In this document: positions 33,512 through 42,688 of the stretch, piece after piece
How positions within the stretch are numbered: the stretch's first letter is position 1
How the letters are laid out: every line of letters starts with the position of its first letter
Origin: Candidatus Lernaella stagnicola
GTDB lineage: Bacteria; Lernaellota; Lernaellaia; Lernaellales; Lernaellaceae
Length of the DNA stretch: 64,000 nt
Assembly (NCBI GenBank): GCA_030765525.1
Contig: JAVCCK010000038.1
Span: 124,001-188,000 of the forward strand
Direction: 5' to 3'
The notes under the pieces: model-generated
Told to the model about the DNA's origin: nothing
The model's database searches: none
What the model saw: only the letters and a program-made list of their open reading frames with translations
Translations under genes and position numbers: made by a program

Positions 33512-35494
33512 ATGAAATTTGTTCGAAAAGGGCTGATTGCGGGAATCTTGGCTTCCCTGTTTATACTGTTTTACGCGTTCTTTCACTTATCGGATGCTGA
33601 AGAGCCAAAAAGCCGGCCCGCCATCACCACTGAAGGGTCGTGGATGACGCCGTTGCACCGGGCTGTCGAAGACGGCGATTTGGCAGAGGTGAAAAAGCTC
33701 ATCGATCAGGGTGCCGATGTTAACGCCATGCCCGTCACCTTGATCCACGTCGATTTGGAACGGCGGAAACTCAGAAGGGGGAAAACGTTTCAAAAGGATA
33801 TCACAAAGTCCGAAACCTCTTTGCAGTCAAAGGGCGCAGCTCCACTGCACCTGGCGGCAAAAACCGGCAACGGGAAAATCATTTCCCTGCTGCTGGAAAG
33901 CGGCGCCGATCCCAATTTGCCGGATCAACTGGGGCGCACTTCCCTCCACTATGGCGCGATTTACGGTCACGCCGAAGCGGTCGGCTTGCTGATCACCAAG
34001 ACGAACGTCCGACAAAAATCCAAACGCGGGTGGGAACCTTTGCATTTTGCGGTAAACGGCAACAAGGCGGATACCGTGCGGGTGTTGCTGAAACGGGGCG
34101 CGTCACCGGATGCCCCAGGCCGAGGCGGTGTCACACCGTTGATGATTGCCGCTGCGAACAACCACCTGGCCGCAGCCGAACTACTGCTGAAGCATGGTGT
34201 AAAGGTCGATACCCGGATGACCGGCAGCCTTGATCGTGTCTGGCATTCCAACGAGGCCACACGGGGCACACGTGAACTAAACGAAATCCTGATGACGATC
34301 GGCGTGAATCTGAAATTGCACAGCGGGCCAGACGGCGTGCCGCTTTTCGTTACGGACATTCGCGGCGATCCCGAGTTGGCGGATTTGCTGAACGATAAGG
34401 ATGCGCCGGCGCCGGCGTTTATCGAGGTTGCCGACTGGGGCGAGATGACGCCCATGCAACAGGCGATCTATTTCGAAAACCGGCCGATGATCGAATTGAT
34501 GGTCAGGTATGGCGCAAGCATCAACGAACGAGATGAACACGACAGCACCTTGCTCCATCGCGCGGCCATTCAAAGCAATGACGACGCGATCAGATGGCTT
34601 ATCACTATGGGCGCCGACGTCAACGCGATAGATTCAACAGGTGATACGGCTTTGGGCGAATTCGCCCAAGACGGCGATCGGGAGATGATCGCGTTGCTGT
34701 TGAAACATGGCGCCGACCCGCGGCTCGCCGATCACCACGGCAGAACACCGTTGCACAAAATGCGAGACTGCTGCTTTGACGATGCGGTGAAACTGCTGGT
34801 GGACCATGGCGGCGACATCAACGCTCGCGATCATGACGGCCTCACTCCTTTACACGTTGCCGTGTGTAACGGAAATTGGTTTGGCATCAATAGCTCTGGT
34901 TGCAGAGACAACTTGCCCAAGGCCCTGATTCAAAACGGCGCTGACGTCAATATTCGTACCAACCGGGGCAACACACCGCTGCACCAAAGTGCCGGCTGTT
35001 GCTGGACAATCACGCGAATGCTGATCAAGGCGGGGGCCGACGTCAACGCCCGCAACCAAGACGGGCGCACGCCGTTGTTCATGGCCGATTCCTATGATTT
35101 GCCCCACTTGGTCGAGGCCGGCGCCGATCTGAACGCCACCGATAAGGATGGGCAAACCGCCTTGCATCATCAGGCCGATTCCAACGCCCTATGGAAGGCA
35201 AAGGCTTTGTTGAAGGCGGGCATCAACATCAACAGCCGAGACAACCGCGGCGACACCGCACTGCACGTGGCTGTCAGGCGGCACGGTATGCAGCGTGACA
35301 AGACCTTTGATGAGCTATTCTCCTTTGATGAGCTGACGATCACCATCGATGAAGTAAAAATGATTACCTTGCTGATCGAGAATGGGGCGGAGATCAACGT
35401 GAAAAATAACGACGGCAAAAGCCCCATGGAACTTGCTCAGGAAATGAAAAAACAAGACATCATCAAGCTCTTTTTGGAACATGGAAAACATTGA
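33512..35494 (+). CDS. Large exported ankyrin-repeat protein
   Basis: A 660-residue protein from the ATG at 33512 (GGAAGGG upstream). An uncleaved or cleavable hydrophobic N-terminus (residues 6-24) is followed by about 15 ankyrin repeats filling the rest. Examples are TPLHRAVEDGDLAEVKKLID and SPMELAQEMKKQDIIKLFLE. Some repeats contain paired cysteines (MRDCCFDD, SAGCCWTI). It is flanked by inverted repeats and gene-poor DNA. A role as a protein-binding scaffold is likely; the target is unknown. Confidence 0.85.
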   Translation: MKFVRKGLIAGILASLFILFYAFFHLSDAEEPKSRPAITTEGSWMTPLHRAVEDGDLAEVKKLIDQGADVNAMPVTLIHVDLERRKLRRGKTFQKDITKSETSLQSKGAAPLHLAAKTGNGKIISLLLESGADPNLPDQLGRTSLHYGAIYGHAEAVGLLITKTNVRQKSKRGWEPLHFAVNGNKADTVRVLLKRGASPDAPGRGGVTPLMIAAANNHLAAAELLLKHGVKVDTRMTGSLDRVWHSNEATRGTRELNEILMTIGVNLKLHSGPDGVPLFVTDIRGDPELADLLNDKDAPAPAFIEVADWGEMTPMQQAIYFENRPMIELMVRYGASINERDEHDSTLLHRAAIQSNDDAIRWLITMGADVNAIDSTGDTALGEFAQDGDREMIALLLKHGADPRLADHHGRTPLHKMRDCCFDDAVKLLVDHGGDINARDHDGLTPLHVAVCNGNWFGINSSGCRDNLPKALIQNGADVNIRTNRGNTPLHQSAGCCWTITRMLIKAGADVNARNQDGRTPLFMADSYDLPHLVEAGADLNATDKDGQTALHHQADSNALWKAKALLKAGININSRDNRGDTALHVAVRRHGMQRDKTFDELFSFDELTITIDEVKMITLLIENGAEINVKNNDGKSPMELAQEMKKQDIIKLFLEHGKH

Positions 35495-35660
35495 TTGCAA
35501 TTCCTTTCCAAATTCGGCAGGGGTCTTTCGTATATTCCTATGATCCGCAAAATGCCTCACGGATTGATTAGGTAAGATCTAAAGGCCAACAGTTTCGGCA
35601 AGCCGCCCCGGTTTTCCCCCCGGACAAGGTCCGGCGCTAGGACCAAGTGCGTCTGACGAC

Positions 35661-35703
35661 ATCATTGTCACCGCGACCGCTCCCGCTGGTCGCTCGGCGA
35701 GCC
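35661..35703 (-). repeat. Right arm of inverted repeat around the ankyrin gene
   Basis: Reverse-complement partner of 33183-33225 (GCGACCGCTCCCGCTGGTCG core). Just upstream, GGACAAGGTCCGG also mirrors CCGGACCTTGTCCGG of the left side. Confidence 0.65.
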
Positions 35704-35764
35704 CCAGGCACTGCTTGGCGGGCGTTGCTTTGTCAACCGGAGTGGGTTGGTGTATGGTTCTTTC

Positions 35765-36415
35765 ATGCATCGCATCGGGCTTTTCGGGGGGACGTTCAAT
35801 CCCATTCATTACGGGCATTTACGCACGGCGGAGGAAGTGCGCGAGGCGCTGGCGTTGCATCGCATTTGGTTCATTCCGGCCGCCGATCCGCCGCACAAGG
35901 AAGGCAGCCACATCATCCCGGTCAGTCACCGGTTGGAGATGGCCCGCCTGGCCGTGCGCCGCCATCCGGAGTTCGCGGTTTGCGATTTCGAGGCCATGCG
36001 GGCCGAAACGAGCTATTCCCTTTATACGATCCGCCACTATCGCCGCATCCTGGGCGAGTTTGCGTCGATCTACTTCGTGATCGGCACCGACGCATTCGCC
36101 GAAATCACGACCTGGCACAAGTGGCGTGACGTGTTGACGTCCTGCCATTTCGCGGTGATGGCCCGGCCCGGTTCGTCGCTGGAGCGCCCCGGCGACGCCC
36201 TGCCCGCCGATTGGGCCGCCCGCTACACGACCACCGATGACGCGGGCGTGTTTCGTCATGAATCGGGCATGGAGATCGTTTTCGTGCCGGTGACGGAATT
36301 GGACATCTCCAGCTCCGACATCCGCGACCGCCGCGCCCGTGCGGGATCGATCGCCTTTCTCACGCCCCCGGCAGTCATCCACTACATCCGCGATCACGAC
36401 CTTTACCAATCCTGA
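35765..36415 (+). CDS. nadD: Nicotinate-nucleotide adenylyltransferase
   Basis: A 216-residue enzyme that makes deamido-NAD from nicotinate mononucleotide and ATP. The nucleotidyl-transferase motif is GGTFNPIHYGHL; IGTDAF and the closing LDISSSDIRDR motif are also present. The start is placed at the ATG just before HRIGLFGG; an in-frame ATG lies six codons upstream. Confidence 0.92.
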   Translation: MHRIGLFGGTFNPIHYGHLRTAEEVREALALHRIWFIPAADPPHKEGSHIIPVSHRLEMARLAVRRHPEFAVCDFEAMRAETSYSLYTIRHYRRILGEFASIYFVIGTDAFAEITTWHKWRDVLTSCHFAVMARPGSSLERPGDALPADWAARYTTTDDAGVFRHESGMEIVFVPVTELDISSSDIRDRRARAGSIAFLTPPAVIHYIRDHDLYQS

Positions 36416-36502
36416 CGTTTGTTCGCCCTTCGGGTTCGCATCACAATGCTGCCGGCTAGTCGGTTTTTTTCTTGGGTCGCTTGTGCGGAGGATTTCGGCA
36501 TG

Positions 36503-36525
36503 AGGGCGGGCCCGAGAGCCCGCCC
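36503..36525. terminator. Hairpin between convergent genes
   Basis: AGGGCGGGC-CCGAGA-GCCCGCCCT followed by TTGCTTTT. It lies between nadD and the convergent lipoprotein gene and may end both transcripts. Confidence 0.65.
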
Positions 36526-36554
36526 TTTGCTTTTAAGGATGATTTCGTCGCGCG

Positions 36555-37946
36555 TTAGGGTTGCCGCTCCATCACGAGGGCAATCAGCGCCAGCGTGTTG
36601 CCGTAGGATCCGAATTCCGTGTAGGCCGGATCGATGCTGAACGCGCCGCAAGGCGCTTGCGGAATCGCGCCGATCATCGTGTTGCAGAACGCCGCGTCGT
36701 CGAGAACGTCGGCCAATTGCGCAACGAGCGCGTAAATGGAGATGTCGGAACAGTAGATGCAATTCGGCGTGCCGTCCTGCAGGAAGTGACCGGCGATGAT
36801 CCCGTACGTATCCCACTGACTGATCCAGAAATCGAGGTTCTCCTGGGCCAGCGTCGTATTGTACGCCGTGAGATTCATGCCCGTGAGCGCTTGGTAGATT
36901 CCGTTCAGGTCTGTTTCTAAGGGGTGGTAGTCGTAGTAGGTAGACGTTAGGTAATCATACCCGAATTTATAGAGGCCGATGTTGGAGCTGAACTCACCGT
37001 TGACGATCACTGCGCCGGTGTCGAGCAACGTTTCCATCCAAATGGCGCTTGGCGACATCGTATCTGACATCGCCGGTAGGTTCGCATAACACAGGGGCAG
37101 GGAGTCGTCGGTTATCACGCCGTAGGCATCCCACGAAGCGCCTTCGGTGAAGTAGGGGTCGCCGCCCACATCCAATATCTCGTAATCGATCAACGCGTTG
37201 TTCAGCCGCGTGGCAATTTCGGTGTCGTGTGGATTACCGAATTTTTGGATGGCAAGTCGCACGGCTTCCAGCGCTTTCAAGTCGTCGATGGAGGCCGACG
37301 AGTCGTGCTCCGTCTGGTAATGGGAATCCAACGCCCAGTGCAGCAGATCGTATTCCGACATCATGTATTCTTCCATGAAGTCGCGCGTTTTGACGTATTG
37401 TTCGCAATCGCCGGCCAAGGCGTAGTACATCATCGCCAAACCTTGCCGTTCCGAACTGAAGCACTCGCCTCCGGGGCCGCAGACGTCCGGGACTCTCACG
37501 AGTACGGCACCGTCCCTATTGACGAAGTTGGTGTCGAAATAATCCTTGCCGTCGATTTCCTTTTGCGTCATGCCGGCCGTGGAAAAGGGCGCGCAAATAT
37601 CGGCCATGAAGACTTGGGTCTCGTCGCTTCTCGGCGAACAGGACAATGCGACGATGTACTTTTTACTCTGATCGGTGTCCGGCAAATTATCGGGAACGAT
37701 AAACTCCGCATGGGTATAGTCGCCGGCCATGCAATCGTGCACTTCGGCGGGTACGCAACCTCCGGAGATCGTGTTGTAGAAAGACACTTCCGTATTACTG
37801 TCGCAATTTTTAAACGCGTCGTCGCTGGCCGTCACAACTACATAGCTACCGGGCAAACCATGTTCGGGGTCGATGTCGGTTACATGCTTGCAGCCCACAC
37901 AAAAAAACACCGTTAAGAACACAGCAAACAAAGCCAATCGTCTCAT
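36555..37946 (-). CDS. Secreted lipoprotein, possibly (alpha/alpha)-barrel
   Basis: A 463-residue protein with lipobox FFCVGC and many cysteines. Helical repeats rich in aromatic residues (QGLAMMYYALAGDCEQYV, YDLLHWALDSH, DDLKALEAVRLAIQKFG, IYQALTGMNLTAYN) give an (alpha/alpha)6-barrel impression similar to GH8-type glycosidases, but the usual catalytic sequence is not clear. It has a strong own promoter. The function is unknown. Confidence 0.6.
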   Translation of the reverse strand: MRRLALFAVFLTVFFCVGCKHVTDIDPEHGLPGSYVVVTASDDAFKNCDSNTEVSFYNTISGGCVPAEVHDCMAGDYTHAEFIVPDNLPDTDQSKKYIVALSCSPRSDETQVFMADICAPFSTAGMTQKEIDGKDYFDTNFVNRDGAVLVRVPDVCGPGGECFSSERQGLAMMYYALAGDCEQYVKTRDFMEEYMMSEYDLLHWALDSHYQTEHDSSASIDDLKALEAVRLAIQKFGNPHDTEIATRLNNALIDYEILDVGGDPYFTEGASWDAYGVITDDSLPLCYANLPAMSDTMSPSAIWMETLLDTGAVIVNGEFSSNIGLYKFGYDYLTSTYYDYHPLETDLNGIYQALTGMNLTAYNTTLAQENLDFWISQWDTYGIIAGHFLQDGTPNCIYCSDISIYALVAQLADVLDDAAFCNTMIGAIPQAPCGAFSIDPAYTEFGSYGNTLALIALVMERQP

Positions 37947-37989
37947 TGTGATCCTCCTGAAAGAAAGGTTATGGGAAGAATACTTTTTA

Positions 37990-38018
37990 TTATTATACTA
38001 TATACCTAACAATGTCAA
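37990..38018 (-). promoter_or_regulatory. Promoter of the 36.6 kb lipoprotein gene
   Basis: In an AT-rich stretch on the minus strand: TTGACA, 17 bases, TAATAA, with an overlapping TATAAT at 15 bases. It lies about 45 bases before the start. Confidence 0.6.
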
Positions 38019-38150
38019 TGCTTTAGCCATACAAAAAACTATTGCGTATTAACCGTGTGTGAATCGCTTTGGCGGCGCTCTGGCTTGGTGTGGCGCGTTC
38101 GAAGCGCGCCGGAGGGCGTTCAAAACCCGGCCGCGTTTCCTTTTGTGGTA

Positions 38151-38267
38151 AAAGTCAGGCGAATTTGTTTTGGCGCGCTTACAGGCCGCACTAGGCGGGG
38201 AGCCAGCGGTGCCCTGTACCCTCGAGGGGCTGAGTTCCCGACCGAGGCCTTAGCGCGTGGACCGGGC
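38151..38267 (+). pseudogene. Truncated copy of the SRP RNA 5' (Alu) domain
   Basis: 117 bases identical to 40616-40743 apart from an 11-base internal deletion that removes the AATCCGCTATA loop segment. The copy includes about 30 bases before the mature RNA and the Alu-like domain, but not the S domain with GGTCCGGAAGGAAGCAGC. It cannot make a working SRP RNA. The TTGACT promoter upstream of the intact gene is not part of the copy. Confidence 0.85.
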
Positions 38268-38389
38268 GGGTAATCCGATTGTGCACGAGGTGTACGAGCG
38301 GCGTCACGGTGGGCCGAGCGAACCGGTTTCGTGGCGCAATCCTGGTGATTAAAACCGGCGCGGCCGGCGGGAAAAGAGGCTCGCCGGGT

Positions 38390-39460
38390 TTATTGCCGCC
38401 AATGGTATTTGTTCACGTGCCCGCCCCAACGCGCGCGGTCGCCCAACACGAAGTATTCCTGTCCGTCTTGCGGGTCGTAGAGCGACCAGTATTCCACGAT
38501 CGTCCGTGAACCGTCGGCAATATCGACGATCGTCGTGCATTTCAATCGCGAGAGTACGTCACTGTATTTCTTGGCTTCCTGCTCGTCCTGCAGGAAGTTC
38601 ATGTTCTCAAAGATATTACTGATGAGAACCTGTCTGAAAGGCACGACGTGTTTTCGTTCCATGTTGTAACCGCCGGTGCTATAGGGACGGAACATGAGTC
38701 GGTAGAAAGCCCTTCGCTCCCGACATCTCGGACTCGGGTCGGCGCTGTTTGAGGCCAACCCCGGATGCATGTAATTCAATACGGGGCCATTGTAGATGCA
38801 ATGGAATTCGCCGTGCCACTTCTTCGTTCCGCCGCCGACATTGTGTCTCCCGTACAGATTCGTGCCGGTATAGCAGGCTCTTTTGAATAGCGGCGATAGC
38901 TCTCTGGGCTTGGAGCCGGCTTGGAACGCGGGGATGCCGAAGGTCCAATACTTATATCGGCACCACGTTCCGGGCACCGCGTAATCTTTGCCTCCCCAGA
39001 TCATGATATTGTATTGGGTGCCTTTGCAGTTTTGATATTTAATGCTGACCGGCAAATCCATGATCACGTAGTGCCTTTTGTCGATGGGCAGTTCCGGTGC
39101 TTTGGGCCGTTTGGCTGCACGCCTCCGAGCGGCGTATTCTTCGTCGGTTTCGAAGGCCGAACGCTGGAGTTGCCGCGCCTTCATCTGGTTTAGTTTTGTC
39201 TGCGTGCGGTTTTTGAGATCCTTCGCTTGCGCAACCATACGCCGCCGCTGGCCGGCAACCTCAGCGAATTTCATTTCTTTTTGTAAAGAAAGCACCCACA
39301 CCGGCATACCTGCCGAAGCCCAGGCGAAGGCTTCGCTTTCCGCACGCCCAACGTGCGAAACGCAACGGCTCGAGCGTGCGTCGGCCCTGACGAGCAATGT
39401 CGCGACAGCCAGTAACATGAAAGCCGCAATCAAGGTAAGTTTACCGACACGTCTCATCAC
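38390..39460 (-). CDS. Secreted protein of unknown function (cassette gene 2)
   Basis: A 356-residue protein with an N-terminal signal (TLIAAFMLLAVATLLVRADA). A Lys/Arg/Gln-rich, probably coiled helical stretch spans residues 65-120. The C-terminal domain has scattered cysteines and a high aromatic content (IKYQNCKGTQYNIMIWGG, GTWCRYKYWTFG, WHGEFHCIYNGP). I do not recognise it. Its start overlaps the stop of the preceding gene by four bases (ATGA), so the two are made together. Confidence 0.6.
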   Translation of the reverse strand: MMRRVGKLTLIAAFMLLAVATLLVRADARSSRCVSHVGRAESEAFAWASAGMPVWVLSLQKEMKFAEVAGQRRRMVAQAKDLKNRTQTKLNQMKARQLQRSAFETDEEYAARRRAAKRPKAPELPIDKRHYVIMDLPVSIKYQNCKGTQYNIMIWGGKDYAVPGTWCRYKYWTFGIPAFQAGSKPRELSPLFKRACYTGTNLYGRHNVGGGTKKWHGEFHCIYNGPVLNYMHPGLASNSADPSPRCRERRAFYRLMFRPYSTGGYNMERKHVVPFRQVLISNIFENMNFLQDEQEAKKYSDVLSRLKCTTIVDIADGSRTIVEYWSLYDPQDGQEYFVLGDRARWGGHVNKYHWRQ

Positions 39461-40317
39461 TGCCTCACAATCATGATTTTCATCGCCGTTTTATCCAATT
39501 GCGCGAGGTAGCGGACACCGGTTCCCTGTAACCGCACCGTCGTCTCTTTGAAGTTGTATCCGTGTTGCCGCGCGCTGAAACGCAGTGAGCCGTAGGAAGG
39601 CAAGACAACCGAGAATCCACCGCCCCACGTCTCCCCACTTGCCAGGCTGCCGTAAAATTCCCCATATGCTTGCCGGCGCACTTCGCTTCTGCCGGCCTCG
39701 TTTAGTTTGATTCCGCTTTTCGCTTCCTGCGCGCGCCAAATCCGTGCCCAGTCCGGCGAAAAGCTGTAGCTGAAATAGGCGCTGACATTCATCCGCGTGC
39801 GATTGTCGACAAACTCAATCGTAATCGGAGCACACAACGCATAGTAAAAGTTCTCCTTGACGAACGTTTCCCACGCTTTTTTCGTCATGGCGTTTACGGT
39901 GATTTCCGGGTTTTCAGTGGGGACATCGAGGTCAAGTTCCCGATTCACCGCCGCGACTCGAATTGTCACCGTTTGGTTGCACGTGCCGTTTTTCTCGCAA
40001 CCCGGTTTCATGAAACCGCGCGGATTGATCATGTTCCCGGCCCGCAAATCGAAAAATAACTGGTATCGATTTTCGGCAACGCGGTTGGTACGAGATGCAG
40101 CGCGAAACGATAAGCCCTTTGAGCCGATGTATTCGGGCACAAGGACTTTTGTCTCGATGATTGCCGCCGCTTCATAAGGATTCTGCAAGGGGACGATTTT
40201 GCTTTCGACGATTTTGAGCACGAAGCCCAAGTTTTGAGCCAGCGCCACGCCGAAAACGACAAATACTGATATCAGAATCGAAACGATCGCGATGGATGTA
40301 GATCTACCCTTTTTCAT
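39457..40317 (-). CDS. Secreted protein of unknown function (cassette gene 1)
   Basis: A 286-residue protein from the ATG at 40317. The signal sequence ends VFGVALAQ. The remainder is beta-rich (FVLKIVESKIVPLQNPYEAA, NRYQLFFDLRAGN, GFSVVLPSYGSLRFSARQHG) with a basic C-terminus. It is translationally coupled to the next gene. Both lie between the broken and the intact SRP RNA copies, on the strand opposite to them. No family is recognised. Confidence 0.6.
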   Translation of the reverse strand: MKKGRSTSIAIVSILISVFVVFGVALAQNLGFVLKIVESKIVPLQNPYEAAAIIETKVLVPEYIGSKGLSFRAASRTNRVAENRYQLFFDLRAGNMINPRGFMKPGCEKNGTCNQTVTIRVAAVNRELDLDVPTENPEITVNAMTKKAWETFVKENFYYALCAPITIEFVDNRTRMNVSAYFSYSFSPDWARIWRAQEAKSGIKLNEAGRSEVRRQAYGEFYGSLASGETWGGGFSVVLPSYGSLRFSARQHGYNFKETTVRLQGTGVRYLAQLDKTAMKIMIVRQ

Positions 40318-40507
40318 AACGCCCCGTCCTAAAGCCGGCCAACCAACGCGCTTGGCATCGAAAATCCGAAAAACGCACACAAAACGATGGTTGCCTCGTA
40401 CTCCGATAATCCTCGATCGCGGACCCTGCTCGGTTTTCTTGATATGTTTCGGATTTTGCTGATTTTACTTGGGGAGCCACAGGTTAATCAAGAGACCTAC
40501 TTTTTCG

Positions 40508-40545
40508 ACCGGCCGAGGGCGCAAAACCGGGAACGGCCGGTTTTG
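40508..40545 (+). terminator. Hairpin upstream of the SRP RNA
   Basis: ACCGGCCG and CGGCCGGT form an 8-bp stem with an 18-base loop, then TTTTG. It could insulate the SRP RNA gene. Confidence 0.4.
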
Positions 40546-40552
40546 ATCCATC

Positions 40553-40581
40553 TTGACTGTAGCAGTAGGTCTGGCTAGCAT
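40553..40581 (+). promoter_or_regulatory. Candidate SRP RNA promoter
   Basis: TTGACT, 17 bases, TAGCAT, about 65 bases before the mature 5' end. It lies outside the segment duplicated at 38.15 kb. Confidence 0.45.
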
Positions 40582-40646
40582 TTCGACTTCCGATGGGTTA
40601 GGTTCTTTGGTCTTGAAAGTCAGGCGAATTTGTTTTGGCGCGCTTA

Positions 40647-40894
40647 CAGGCCGCACTAGGCGGGGAGCCAGCGGTGCCCTGTACCCTCAATCCGCTATAG
40701 AGGGGCTGAGTTCCCGACCGAGGCCTTAGCGCGTGGACCGGGCAGTTGCCCTGGATCGGCAGGTTGGGCCCTGCGCGGCAAGCGTCTCCGAACCGTGTCA
40801 GGTCCGGAAGGAAGCAGCACTAAGGAGAACAGCTTGGGTGCCGTGGGTTTCCTGACATTGCTCCCAGGGAAAAACGCCGGCTCGGGTGCGGGTC
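40647..40894 (+). ncRNA. ffs: Signal recognition particle RNA, bacterial large type
   Basis: The S domain holds the universal GTGTCAGGTCCGGAAGGAAG followed by CAGC. The 5' part (CTAGGCGGGGAGCCAGCGGT, then GCCCTGTACC and the CCGCTATA segment) is the Alu-like domain found in large bacterial SRP RNAs. The 5' CCGCAC pairs with GTGCGG near 40886-40891, closing helix 5 at about 248 bases. The ends are approximate. It precedes dnaX, a common arrangement. Confidence 0.92.
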
Positions 40895-40978
40895 GACGAA
40901 GGGTGTGCGGCCTGTAAACGCGCCAAATCGAATGTTCTTTCTCTCGCCGGCCGCCGCCGGCTCGAGGTTGTGTTTGAC

Positions 40979-42673
40979 ATGTCGTACCTTGTTCTGGCCC
41001 GCAAATACCGTCCGCAAACCTTTGCCGACCTGGTGGGCCAGGAGCACGTCACCCGCACGCTGACCAACGCAATCAAGCTGGGCCGCATTGCGCACGGTTA
41101 CTTGTTTACCGGCACGCGCGGCGTCGGCAAGACGACCGTGGCGCGCATCTTCGCCAAATCGCTCAACTGCGAAAGCGCCGAAGGCCCGACGCCCGAACCG
41201 TGCGGGACATGCCCCTCGTGCAAGGAAATCGCGGCTTCCACCAGCCCGGATGTGTTTGAAATCGACGCCGCCTCCAACACGGGCGTCGACGACGTGCGCG
41301 AACTGCGCGAAAACGTGAAGTACCTGCCGTCGCGGGGCCGCTACAAGGTGTACATCATCGACGAAGTACACATGCTTTCCAAAAGCGCCTTCAACGCGCT
41401 GCTCAAGACCTTGGAAGAGCCGCCGCCGCACGTGGTGTTCATCTTCGCAACGACCGAAGTGCACAAGATTCCCGACACGGTGCTTTCGCGCACGCAGCAG
41501 TACGAGTTCAAGATGATCTCGCTGGCCGAAATCGCCGCCTATCTTAAGCGGTTGATGAAGGCCGAAAAAGCAAAGGTCAGCGACGACGTATTGATGCTCG
41601 TGGCCCGCAAGGCCGCCGGCAGTGTGCGTGACGGCCTTTCGTACATGGACCAGGTGTTGTCCTACGGCCCCGACCGACCGCTGACCGAAATCGCCAACGT
41701 GCTCGGCGTGGTCGATCGGCAGGCGCTGCTGGATATTTCCGCCGCGGTGCTGGCCGTCGATCCGGTGGCGGTGCTCGACGTGCTGGAGCGGCTCGGCACG
41801 TCCAACTGGGATGTCAAAGACTTCCTCTCCGACCTGCTGGAACATTTCCGCAATTTGGTCGCGGCGAAGTTGGCCCGCCATCCCGAGGGATTGATCGACG
41901 CCGGCGAGGCGGAAATCACCGCGCTGCGGGAGCAGGTGAAAGATGCGGCCATCGAAACCCTGGAACACCTGTTCAACTTGCTTGCCGAGGCCGAGGAATT
42001 GATTCTGCGCAGCGGCCAACCGCGGCTGGTGCTGGAGATGACCCTGGTGCGCTTGGCGCAGGGCGCGAAGGTTACTTCGCTGAACAACCTGATCGACCAA
42101 CTCATCGAGTGGAAGCAATCGCCGCCGGTAAGCGGTGGAGGCGGTGACGGCAAGCGAACGGCATCGCATCGCCAACCGAACCAGCCGGCCGGAGCCACTC
42201 GCACGGCGCCGGCGGCCCGCGTTGCGCCACCGGCTAAGCCTGCTGCGTCGAAGCCGGCAATCGACCCGGAAAAAGACCCAGCCGAAGCCTTCCTGCAAGC
42301 CGTCAAGCAGCAGCGTCCGGCGGTGGCCGCGCAATTGCGGCAACACCGGATCGAATGGGTCAACGGTCATGTGGAAATCCATCTGCCGTCCGGTTTTGTG
42401 TACAATTCGATGGAACGGGAAAGCGGACCGTTAACCGCTGTGGCGCAAAGCCTTTTCGGCGAGCAGGCAACGATCATTTTGCACGAGACCGATAAGTCGA
42501 ACTCGCCGGCCGCTCGCCTGGAGCAACAAATGAAGGCCCGGCAAGAGGCCGACCGCGCCCGGCGGCAAGTGGAGCAGGAGTCTCTGGAACACCCGACAGT
42601 CAAGATGATTCTGGAAGTGTTCCCGGCGGCCGAAGTCACCGTGACACCGATTGAAAAACGTCCCAAAGAATAG
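40979..42673 (+). CDS. dnaX: DNA polymerase III subunits gamma/tau
   Basis: A 564-residue clamp-loader ATPase starting at MSYLVLARKYRPQTF. Walker A is GTRGVGKT at 45-52, the zinc site uses Cys64, Cys75, Cys78 and Cys81, and Walker B is IIDEVH ending at 131. The arginine finger region is LSRTQQYEF. From about residue 385 a Pro/Ala-rich linker leads to a short C-terminal tau-like part. It is first in the dnaX-ybaB-recR operon. Confidence 0.95.
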   Translation: MSYLVLARKYRPQTFADLVGQEHVTRTLTNAIKLGRIAHGYLFTGTRGVGKTTVARIFAKSLNCESAEGPTPEPCGTCPSCKEIAASTSPDVFEIDAASNTGVDDVRELRENVKYLPSRGRYKVYIIDEVHMLSKSAFNALLKTLEEPPPHVVFIFATTEVHKIPDTVLSRTQQYEFKMISLAEIAAYLKRLMKAEKAKVSDDVLMLVARKAAGSVRDGLSYMDQVLSYGPDRPLTEIANVLGVVDRQALLDISAAVLAVDPVAVLDVLERLGTSNWDVKDFLSDLLEHFRNLVAAKLARHPEGLIDAGEAEITALREQVKDAAIETLEHLFNLLAEAEELILRSGQPRLVLEMTLVRLAQGAKVTSLNNLIDQLIEWKQSPPVSGGGGDGKRTASHRQPNQPAGATRTAPAARVAPPAKPAASKPAIDPEKDPAEAFLQAVKQQRPAVAAQLRQHRIEWVNGHVEIHLPSGFVYNSMERESGPLTAVAQSLFGEQATIILHETDKSNSPAARLEQQMKARQEADRARRQVEQESLEHPTVKMILEVFPAAEVTVTPIEKRPKE

Positions 42674-42688
42674 AGGAGGCGAAACGAT

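Noticed and set aside
33246-33515. 89-codon plus-strand frame before the ankyrin gene
   Set aside because: No ribosome site, no protein-like pattern, and it overlaps repeat sequence.
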